The notes under the pieces were generated by a model, which saw only the letters and a list, made by a program, of their open reading frames with translations, had not been told where the DNA came from and searched no databases. This document shows, in pieces, positions 37,601-49,600 of a stretch of 64,000 nt of DNA. The stretch is from Nageia nagi (Eukaryota; Pinophyta): contig JBITNC010000001.1 of the NCBI GenBank assembly GCA_050084985.1, positions 17,732,001 through 17,796,000 on the forward strand, given 5' to 3'. A program made the translations under genes and the position numbers. The first letter of the stretch is position 1, and each line of letters opens with the position of its first letter.

Positions 37601-40600
37601 CTTTCTCATAAATTCATATTTTAGTCTTTTTGTGAGGTGCACTCTCCGAAATGTCGTTGTTTCATCACTTCGAAGCTCGAAACCAAGTTTTCCTCCAATC
37701 GAACCCCAGGAAAAGTCATAATGTCATCGTTTTGGCATGTCAAGTCCATCCTGATACTCTCGTGGCTTGGGCGTACTCCTTAAAAAGTCATAATTCAGTC
37801 TTTTATGTGATGTGCCTGAACTAGACTACCTTTCTCCTTGAGCGCATCTCTCCAAAAGTCACCATCCAATCTTTTTTCTGGTGCACTCGAACTGGGAGAC
37901 CTCTTGATTTGGGCGCAATTATCCAAAAGTCATGATTTAGTATTTTTTTTAGATGTATCCTCTTCCTTATGCAAGTTTGAGTTGCTTTTGATTGTTCGAA
38001 AGCCAACACTTAGTCAATTCTTCATCTTGAAACCATTCATAAGCCTTCCTAAGCTAGGCAGACCTCTCCAAAAGAGATGTTGGGCACCATCATTGCTATC
38101 TACTAAAACTCTGCAATGTAGGCATCAACCATCCCTTTTTGCCTCATCAATGTTGTTGGGAAGATAACCTTTCCTCTTACTCGATGATCGCCTAGACAAT
38201 CAAGATAGGAAAGCGACCCAACATGTAGGTGAGAACGCGTTACTAAACTCCTCTTGTAAGGATTGATACCCCAAGGTTTCTATCATAAAGCTCGTGTCGT
38301 TAATATGAGCTTTGAATTGTAGGTCTTGTTTGGGAATCAGCTGAGTGGTGTAGTAGAGGTAATAATTGTTTTGTGTAGTAGTGGTGCAGTGTGTAAGGTC
38401 TCTTACTTCAGGATCATTCAAGAAATTTCATTCGAAGTCCTCCAACTTAAAAATAGAATAACCTAAGTTCAATCTATTCTTAAGAGGAGAGCTGATTGTC
38501 GGTACTCTACAAGCAAAACCGATCCAATCAAAAGAAAGACACGACACGACAAGCGCACACAAACTTTGTTTCGAATGATAAAATCTATTTTGATGTCATA
38601 GAAACAAGAAAAGCCAAGAATATGTTCACTTACTATGCAAATTATGAAAGGCCAACGATTTGGGAGTGATTCAAAAACTTTTAAAAAATTTCAAAAATGT
38701 TTCCTAAAATTCGAGAATTTTCAAGGAAAAGCGTGAAAGATTCTAAATCATCTCAAAAGGCTCCAAAATGGTCAAATCCACAATCTCACAAATGACAAAT
38801 CTCTTTGTTTCAAGTATTCCACCATTTTGAATTTAATTTGTGTAAAAACTACAAGGATACATCAATTTGCCAATTTTCCACAAATTTGCACTAAAAACAT
38901 TCTACCTCAAAAGTGACCCCTATGGTCTATTTATAGACTTTTTAGGTCTAATTTGAGAGTGTTGTCCTAATTTCTAAAAAAGCTTCAAAATTTGAATGCT
39001 AAATTGAAATTACAATATCATTTTAGTGGAGAATAGTCTCATCACACTAAAATATGCTAAAAATAAAATATTTACAAAAATTGATACCCTCTGGCATGCA
39101 TTTTAAGGCGTTTTGCATCAATTTGGCAAAATTTGGAGGTTCAAATCCTCGTTCTGGATCCTTCTGGCAATCTTTTGAGCTCCTCCTTTCTTTGAACCTG
39201 GATTTGCCTGTGATATGATCATTGTGGCAAATTTTCAAAGGATTCTAAGAGGATTTCTCGAAAAATGGATTTTTTGGTCTATTTTTTGAAAAAGATAGGG
39301 GGGTCCAAAATTTGGAAAAATTTTAAAAAGTGGATTTGAGCTCATGGATGGATGGAGGATGGGATTATAAGATACTTGGCAACTTTTGAGAGGTTTTTAG
39401 GAGGTTTTGTGAAGGATTTGGAATTTTGGCAAATTTTTCTATTTTCATGTCTATGGATTTCGTTTGGTAGAAAAAAATGAAATTTCCATAGGAATGAAAA
39501 ATGCCTCCTAGATTTTTGACCCCTTTAACTTGCTCAAATCCAAAAATTTCAAAATTTAAATGTGCTCAAAATGTGTCCTTCCATGCAATGAAACTATAAA
39601 ACTTGACTTTTGGGCAAAATTTGATATCCCTCCTCAAGTTAGGGGCCATTTTTCATGCCATTAGATTTTGAAAAATAAGCAAACCTGCAACTAGGAATTT
39701 GGGGCACTTTCCTTGCTCAAAATCGAAAAATTGCAAGTTTAAATGTGCTTAGAATCATGTTTTACATGCAATTGACCCCTAAAACTCGAATTTTGAGGCA
39801 AATTTTTGAATCTTCTTCATGCTAGGCGCTAGAATTCACTCCATTGGATTTTCAATGGCATGAAAACCTGCACCTCCCTTTTGGGTGCCTTTTTGTTGCT
39901 CAAATTGAAAATTTGAAGTATTAAATGTGCTCAAAATGCCATTTTCCTTGCAAATATGTCAAAAAATTTGATTTTTGGGTAAAATCTTCACATTCTCCCA
40001 TGTTAGGCACCAATTTTCAGGTCTATGGATTCCCAATGGCATGAAAATCTGCCCCTTCCTTCTTGAGGGGTTTCCATTGCTCAAAATCAAAAAAATGAAA
40101 GTCTAAATGTGTTGGAAATGCCTTTTTCTTTGCAACGAAGGGGTCCAATTTGGTTTTTGGACCAAATTTATCAACTTTTTCCAGCCTAGTCGCTGATTTT
40201 CAGTCCATTGGATTCGGAAAAATATGGAAAACTGTGCCTGCCCTTTAAGTGCCCAAAACTTGATCAAATTTGCCTTTTCCAAGACCTAAATGTGCTCAAA
40301 ATCACATTTTCCATGCATTTGACCCCTCAAACTTGTGTTTTGACCAAAATTTATCAATTTTTTCATTCTAGGCGCCATTTTTCACTCCATTGGAATTCCA
40401 TAGCCTTGAAAACCTGCACCTAGCCTTTATGATGCTCAAAAGTGCTCAAAATCAAAAATTTTAAGTATTAAATGTGCTTAAAATGGTCTCTTCCTCGTTC
40501 CCAAGCATCTAAAATTGATTTTTGGTCAAAAAATACTTCATCTTGTCAATCTAGGCACCATTTTTCATGTCAATGGATTTGGAAAAATTAGTAAACTTGC

Positions 40601-43600
40601 GCATAGCTTTTTAGGGGTCTAAACTTGCTCAAATTCGAGAAATTGAAGACCTAAAGTGCCTTAGAATCACCTCTTCCATCCATCTATGCATTCACATTTG
40701 AATTCCGATGCATTTCCACTTTTCCTCCACAATCTAGGCACCAAAAATCATCTCTATGGATCTCCCATAGACTTGAAAAACTGTGCCTAGGATTTGAGTG
40801 CCTTAGACTTGGTCAAAATTGAAAATATCAAGTCTTACTTGTGATAGAATTCACCTTATCTCTCCAATGACACTATTAGACTTGAATTCCGATAGCATTT
40901 GCATTTATATATGAGAAACATGCACCATTTTCCCTCATTTGGGTCTTCAATGCCTTGGGAAAACATGTCTAGGGGCTAGGGGTACTCAAACTCTCATTTC
41001 CAACCCATTCTGGACTCAATTAGTGCATTTCCGACCACTTTCGGTGTTCCCAAGCTCAAACTCAACCAAAACGCCTCTTTCGGCACCTCCAAGCTCAAAC
41101 TCTACTTTTTCAATGATTTCCGAGCTCAAACAATGCAAAAATGACCATTTCTGCCTTTCTGAGCTCAAACTCATCATTTTCCATCATTTCCGGCACTTTC
41201 GAGCTTAAAGTATTCATTTCTGCTCATTTCCAACATTTCCGAGCCTTAAGTGTGAAAAAACGATCAAATTTCAGGCTTTCCGGCATTTTCAAACATTTCC
41301 GGCCATTTTGAGCTCAACTTTGCATTTTTAACCATTTCCGAGCTTTCTGGGCTCAAACAGTGCAAAAATGCATACCTTTACTATACTGACCACTCCCGGG
41401 CTCAAAATTGACCAAAATGCGCCTTTTCATGATAATGACCATTTTTGAGCTTTTCGGGCTCATACTTGACAAAACTCTTATTTTTGTCATCTTAGCTACA
41501 TCCATTGCTCTTGATTTTAAACTATGCAAAAACACTCATTTTCGTCACACTTGGCACTTGTGAGTTCAAACGGTGTAAAAACGATCCCATCTCCACTGGC
41601 TGCACTCTAGACCAAAAATTCGTGCGCTAATACTTTCTTTCACATCCTGGCTCCTTGGCTCCAAAACTGGTGACTGGATACTCTGATACTCTTCAGGGTC
41701 TTCGTCGCAAGATCTTCTCGAATCGCTCCCTGATATCATGTTTGCACTCTTCAGAATGATCTACCAATTGCCAAAAGCCAATCTCAAGGCAATGCACCTC
41801 ATTGCCTTTGCAAAAATAGAGTCCCCAAAATCTTGTATTTTGGTGTGTGTTGTGCAAGCACAATAGATGCTAGATCTCGAAAATATTCATCCTCATCCTC
41901 TTGGTCAAAGCAGTCCAAGATCCTTCGACGAAACTCATCAAAGGTGTTGATAGAACTATGACCTTGAGTGATCAAGCCATGGTGCCACCAATCATACACA
42001 ACTCCTTCCAAATGAAGAATTGCAAATTGAACTGCATCCTCCTCAATTATAGGGTAAAAAGTGAAGTATGCAATTTTTGCAGCCATGCCCTAGTCGTCAT
42101 CTTCTCACTACCATCATACAATGGGACTTGCATTCTACTCATTTTTTGTTGCAAATCCCTCTTCTCCCCTCCTAGCAAACAACTCCCACTATGTTTCTTC
42201 CCCAAAAACTCCAAGTATTCATGAAAACTCACGACTGCCTTGAATGTTTTTGTATTCATTTGGTGTTCCTGAAGTATGAGGTTGAACTCCAAAGGGGATA
42301 CCAAACTCATATCACTCTCCTGCTTGGGAAGGAATAAAGGTTTGGAGGGCTTGGGCAATGGTGGTGGTTGAACAGGTATGTTCTTTGTTGGATTGTCTCT
42401 CCCTTCAAAATACTTGTGCAACAAATACTCTCCTCCACCTGGTTCTCTGGTAGACCCCATTATATACAATGAGTGCTCAAATCCTCCTTCATCTCTAGTT
42501 GATCCATACCTATTCAAGGCATGCTCTCTTCCTCCATGCAATGTATGCTCAAATCCTCCCTAATCCCTAGCGGATCCAAATCTATGTGCATGCTCACTTC
42601 CTCTATGCAACGCATCCTCAAATCCTCCCAGATTTATGGCAAATCCAGACCTATGCAACACATGCTCATCTCCTCTATGCAATGCATGCTCAGGTCCTCT
42701 GGCGGATCCTGATCTATGCAAAAACATCTCACCTCCTCCCGGATCTCATTCTCGTGTAGAGCCCGATCTCTAAAAAGGTGGCACTCTTGGGGACATTACA
42801 AATGTAATATCAAAATGCGCCAAAGTAAATGTAATGTCAGAATTGGGGACATTACAAAGTAGTGAGGCCAAATTTTGCAAGAAGCTTGCTAGAATCATGT
42901 AGATCATCATGTAACACGTATGTCAAAGGTTGTCACACCTCAAAAATTTGCAAGGCCAAATTTTGCAAGAAGCTTGCTAGAATCATGTAGATCATCATGT
43001 AACACGTATGTCAAAGGTTGTCACACCTCAAAAATTTGCAAGGACCATAATATGGCATTTTGAACCCTACATCCCTAAACATGGGTGTTTTGGAACCTCC
43101 ATTCTAAAACACACGCAATCTAGTATCTAACCTATATATCTAACAAAAATCATTTTTTTTCCCATCACTGATCTCTAAGTAAGTGTATCTTCAAGAAGAA
43201 CTGAACATGTTTTCATGAAACCGGTTGCCAATAAATTGGCAAATGATTTTAGTTCTTGTTAAATTAGACCTTGTGTAGACAAGGAATCAATAGACCCTAC
43301 TTTACATAGATGTTAATCTATCGATGTTTTTTGGGAATGGCTGCAATCAGAGCTCAATTTTATCATTCCTTTTGGGATATGATAAGATTATCTAGCACTA
43401 ATGTTGTTTCATGGATGATACATAGGGCATTTCATGATGATAATTTCTTGCTTTCGGAAGAATATAGACTTCCATGCTTGATGGACCAAAAGGTTTAGAT
43501 CTTGCTTTCGTGATAACTATGTACATTAATGACAGAATAACTTGCTTTTGGAAGAATGTATAGCTCCCATAGGACCCGTCCCAAGGTTGAAAACTGTTAT

Positions 43601-46600
43601 CTGAAACATTTTAACACCTGAGGTTTCCATGCATTTCTGACTTAACTAGCATGCTTTTTGGTCTAATACAAGATGCATTACTTTACAAAAGAGCATACGA
43701 ACTTAGGGAATCTTGAAGTGCCTAATGATATAAGGGATGAAAGGATAAGACTAAATTGTTAACCAAAACAGAAACAAAGACTAGTTAGCTCATCACGTTA
43801 GAAAATCAGAGACCGTGACTTTATATAATAGAACAGATAATGTCAGACATCAAGTTGTCCCCAACATACTGAAAGAGTTGCAATCAACCTTTTCCATTAA
43901 TCAAATTCCTTGAACATCTATGGTATATCACTTTCTCATCATATAATCTTCCAACAGAACTCAAGTGCAGTGAAGCAAAAGTTGACACCCCATGAGCACG
44001 CATAAGTTATTTATATGACTATGGAAACTTAACTACCTTGTTCCTATAAGCAAAGCCTTGACAACATATAGGTATATCGCATGGTTTAAATCAGACACAT
44101 TTAAATCCCATTTCTCAACAAAGTTAATTGTAACAAAAAGGAAATAACTGCTTCACTATAATAAAAAACAAAGATATCTCAAAAGATTTAACCTGAAAGG
44201 AAAATATTAACGCATACCATAGCCAAAATAATCTCCTTGTTGCAATGATAGTTCTGGATTCTTTAATATCTCTGAATCTGTGGGAGGAGAAACCTCAGCC
44301 TACATGAGATAATCTCAAAACATTATGATTCAATTAATAATTAATTATTAAATATTAAACAAACTCATCATGAATTAATCATGGCATGAAGCTATGTTTA
44401 TTTTGTCTGTATTAATAGCAAACAAAATGAAGTTACTACAAACAAAACATGGAAATAATTGTTTATCATGTACATATTATGTAGACTGCAAAAGGGAATA
44501 TGAAGGGGTAGTAGGCACTAGACAATACCAATTATACTATACGTAACAACACCACACAACCAGGATAGTTATCAAGGACTCAACACCATTGTCACCACCG
44601 CATTTAAATTAAACAGATGGCAATTTGAAGTTATAATGAGCTCAATCAGTAGTTCAAAAATAATCTCATTTTACTAGCATTGAGAATGAAGATCGTGTCC
44701 AATGCTGTAAGCTGTAACATATGCATCGTAACACAGAAATTAATCAGATAGACAAAAGGTATTGTAGTATGTCATTCTTGCAACACAAAAGGCATGAAGG
44801 AAATCATTTGAGAAGGAAAACAAGTTCTGAGAAGATGACAAGATTGTTTCTGAAATCTATAACACAACATGGAAAAGGGCATATCCTTAAAGCATAGAGC
44901 CAAAGATTGAAGACGTCAATCCCTAGTTGGAAAATCAATCACCAAATTGTTTGAAGAAGAGATATTTTTCCAGAGGTTGCAACTAGGTACAGAGTGAAGT
45001 TGAGAATTGTACCACAGATGTCATTAAAGCTTAAAAACTAGCCATGAATCTTGATGGGGAGACGGTTCAACACTTCCATGATCTTGAGTTATTCTAACAC
45101 TATTCCAAAATGTTGGGAGAATAACAAAGAAGATTCCACATCGATAATGGCATTAAGGACAGAATAAGAATGTTTAAAGATCTCAAAAGCAAAACTACCA
45201 ATGTATAAGCTAACGATAGTTTACTTACAGCTACCTAGATACTAAACAAAGGGACAATTTTAACTTCTTCATAATGTTTAGATTGCGTTATCAGGCATTC
45301 TTTGATAATAGATTTTGGTTTCTGTCCTTGGGGAGAGGGACTTGGGAACACGATATGGATGTCTCTCATCTCTTCCTTTACTAAGGGGTTGGATAGAGGG
45401 TTTTCCCATTATGTCCTCCCTATCCTTGACCTCATGGAGACGTATAGGGTACTCCTAAGCAATGTTTGAAAACGTATAGGGTACTCCTAAGCAATGTTTG
45501 AAAAAACGGGTACCATGGATATAAGGAAGGCTATTTAATCATCAAATCAGAAACCATCCCTAATCGTCATGAGCACCAACATCACTCCAATGCAATCACT
45601 AAAATTGTAGTCCAATGGGAAGGACAACTACCAAAAGTTACCACATGGGAATCTCTCAAAGACTTTCTATGACAATTTCTAGACTTCAAGTTTTGAGAAC
45701 AAAGGTTTCTTAAGGGGATGGCATGTTAAATACCCACTCTATGTCACATTTCCTTAAATTTTGCAAGGGAGCACATGTCACTCTATTGTACTCTGTAATA
45801 CTGTAAAAGGATATAAAACATAAGGAAAGGTGTCTAAGGGAATATGCTACCTTAAGATATTTCTCCTCGAGCTATGAGTTAGCATGTGATTTGTATTAAG
45901 TCTACTCATTTGGGATGTTGCACCATCGAAGAGACCAATGACATTCAGATAAGTGCCTTTTCTCGTTATTGTCAATTTTTTGCCTTTTACTATGTTCAAT
46001 TTAATTTTTTGCAATCTTTTAATTATGGCTTTCTATTATGTTTATGCCATAGTTATCAAAATCGTCGATTCTAGCAATTAATTGCCAATTCGATTGACGA
46101 TTCAGGTCAAACAATTAATCCTTGACTAGAAGCGATGATTTTATTTTTCCGATTTTTGCTGATTAATCCTGATTTTTTGTCTATTTTTTGCTGATCTTTT
46201 GGAAAAAATGGTTGGCTTAGGAAAAAGCACTTTTTGAGGGTCCAAAAAACCAATTTTGACTTCATTTTCTCATTTACACTTCAGCAAACAAGGTCAGCAG
46301 GCTTCTAAGAGCTTAACCAATGAAGGAAAACCAGTTATAAGGCCCTTCAATCCATTTTTTCTACTTATGACTACAGCGTTGGCATGGTCATATATGTTTA
46401 TCTACTATTTTTTCTACTTGTTTATCTATTGTTGTTTCTACTGTTTTTTTACTACCATAGTCATATCTGTTTGTTTCAGTTTTAAATTGTAGAAGTATAG
46501 TTTATAACTTTGTCTTATTTCTTATTGCAAGATAGAAAGATAAAAATACATACCTTTTCAATAATGTAAATTTCTCATTTTGGCATCTGTTTGCATAGTT

Positions 46601-49600
46601 TTTGTATCATTGGTTTAATGTATCTTCTAGTATTTTCTGCATGCTTAATTCTTGATGAAAAGAAAATCCTTCTAATTTTAGACCTTCAAAATTTAATATA
46701 AAAATCTACAGTTTACATTATATTGTGTTATTAACTTATTTGATATGGAATGTTGTGTTATTTGATATACGATGTTGAGAGATAACTAAAAATAATTTGT
46801 TTAAATGTCAAAATATATATATTTGCCAATTTTTTTGTCGATTCCTTATTAATCCCGACTCGGCAGCCAAATGATTTTTTGTTGATTCCAATTCTGATAA
46901 CTACGCTAGCAACATTTGTGCATCTAAAATTTTATGAAGGCCATAAACTAAATTACTAAAGTAAGCTGTACATAGAATTCTTATCCATTCAAATGATACT
47001 ATATCATAACTGCATTAGGATTTCAGGCAGCAACCAGAGGACCAAATGACTTGGATGAACAATGTTCCATTGTAATTTTAGGAACCATCCTATTTCAACT
47101 TTTAAGCAATGAAAGATAAAATACCTTAAATATCAAGATAATAAATTTACTCATTTGCTGCCATCTGTTATAGCAAGGTGGATAACAAGCTCTCTCAAAT
47201 CTACTGAAACTAGCAAATCCTGATGTTTAACCCAAATTCAATGAACAGAAAGCAGAAGAATATACCTCTCCTTTCCAGATGAAGTAAACACCATCACCTG
47301 CTTCACCCTCTTTAAGAATATACTCCCCCTGGCCTACAATACAAAGAGTTAGATACAACTTTAAAAGCAGGCCAGATGCTTGATGTGCTTGACACAAGAA
47401 ATAAAGAAAAAAAATCCAAGTCAACACCATTGGTGAATGAGACTTTGGAGTACAATCAGAAAAATATTAATAAAAGGAAACCCGAAAGGACATCTTACTA
47501 ATTTATTAAATGAAATGCATATAAAAAGAATGAATATGCAAAACATGGAAGAGGAATCATAGGAAAGTAACACATATCTGGGATTCAATATAGAATCACA
47601 GCTTATGATAAACACTAAAAGAAAAAACAGCACCTTCAAGGGTAAAGTCACTAGGCGTAAGACTCACCAAACTCTTTGAACTCGACCAACTCTGCAATCC
47701 TTTTCACCGATGAGCTTGGCAGTCTTTGCAACAAAGGTATAGAACCTAGAAACTCCATCACTGTAGCAAGAGACAGTTTCAAAATTTAAATCCAGTATTT
47801 AAAAAAATCTCTAAATGTATAAATAAAGAAGATCACAATTACAAGTAATGGCATTTTGTTAACTTGAAATAAGTGCTTTGTATTTTTCAGTTTTCATAGA
47901 GGTCTAGTAACAATGATTTCTCTAAGCAATATGTTATATTTTACCAAATCAACATAGGTTGTCAAGATAATAAGTATAGAGTATAGTTACTTAAACTTGC
48001 ATTTTAACTATCTAAAATGAAATTATTTTGGTGATTTACTTGATTTATGCAAGAATACTAATTTAGGCTATTTTGAGCTATTATAACTTAACATAAACAA
48101 TATCTTCTAATTTAGCATTATCTTATATGTATGTCAGCCTAGGTGATTCCACCTTCAAAATTAGATTTTTGAAGTCTACAAGGCAAGAGTGAAAGACTCA
48201 TTTGATCATATCGGGATTTCACATCCAACATTGTACATAATCCTGCTCTCAAGAAAACCCTATCGCAAATATCTTCTGCAAAATTGATCATATTCTTCTA
48301 AGTATTTTATTAAGTTGAATTAGCAAGTACAAACCAGAATTTCGCAAGGAAATTTTCAACAGTGCAAAGTATACCGTAATATACATCAAGCAGATATCAT
48401 CACAACCCAAAAATCCTAGAATGAAGAGAATGTGGCCCCTAAGCCAAATTAACCTCAACTAGTTCCAGAAGCCAAAATAACCTCAACTAGTTCCAGAAGC
48501 CAAATCCAACCCAACATAACACAAGTTCAACATTCATTCATTCTAGAATGCCGAGATTCATCCTCAAAGGTCAGAAGCTGTCTATCAACGTGCTTTTGAT
48601 CAGTAACTTCCAAATAAAATCATTTTTCTATCTTCTCTTATAAAGTTTGCATTATCCTAATTGCAAGGTCCTATACTGCATATTCTCACCAATCTATTTT
48701 CATTTGGTAGACATAATAAATTGTATATATTTCAATAGTTGTTATTTATTTTCTGTCTACTTGGGTATTTTGGAACTATGCCGACAATCAGGCCAGAATA
48801 GTCACAAAAGGTTGGTTTCACAATCCATATTGACAGTCTTTTTCTCAAGAGGCAAACAGTTTCAAAATGTCCTAAAGGTATATTTATTTAGCTTCCTTTT
48901 CCTTTGTCTTGGTAGCAACATTAGATCCTTGATTTTTTCGGCCAGTTGCATTCTCTATCTTGTCTATGTACCTTCTTTTTCTATCTTCATTTCATTCCAC
49001 TCTTGCTCCCTCACTCTTCTAATCATCTTTACTTATTTTGCCATTTTTACAATAACCACACTAACGAAAATTTCAAAGATTTGTCAAAGTTATGTCACAT
49101 GTTTCAAAAACTTGCAAATTCTTGTTTATCAACAACTAAGGTATGTTTAATCTAATATTCTTTTTTTCTTTCACTTTATTTCAGGATAAAACACATTTGT
49201 ACACAAATATCATGATTTGTATTAAATTTTTGATGAGTACAATCCAAGAGTGTTAACCAGCCAGCAAGAAACCAACCTATCTCCATAGGTTTCTCCCCTA
49301 CCCTACTAAGTCATCCGTAGGCCATTTTCCTCTTCAAACGGATGGCTATTGTGTTGAAGTATCCATCCAACACCCAAAGGACATTTCTGATGTAAATGTC
49401 CCCTTTATATCCTGCAATGAGATATGTTGTGCCTGTGTAAGTCATGGTTGACGATCAGTTTGCATTAATCTCAGGGATAAGTTAGTTTTAATAATTTATT
49501 AGTCAAGTCATCTCCACTTGTTAGGGGAGTTGGTGAACCTTGGGTATGGAAACTCTCACTTGATGTAAAAGGATTCCAAGATTACTTGATGTAAAAGGAT

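Larger units (their letters stand above)
38080..42541 (-). pseudogene. Gypsy gag interrupted by a solo LTR
   Basis: Frame 41866-42541 encodes [40 protein letters not shown] and [20 protein letters not shown]: a Ty3-type gag core. The frame breaks at the LTR (38154-41865) and resumes at 38153 as [19 protein letters not shown], which is the next gag block (two stops follow the F). Together they show one gag split by a later insertion. The rest of the element is absent. Confidence 0.8.

Noticed and set aside
48647-49150. 167-codon plus-strand frame, hydrophobic, membrane-protein-like
   Set aside because: It is Phe/Ile/Leu/Ser/Tyr-rich as expected from T-rich DNA, has no family pattern, overlaps another frame, and lies in intron 1 antisense to the gene.
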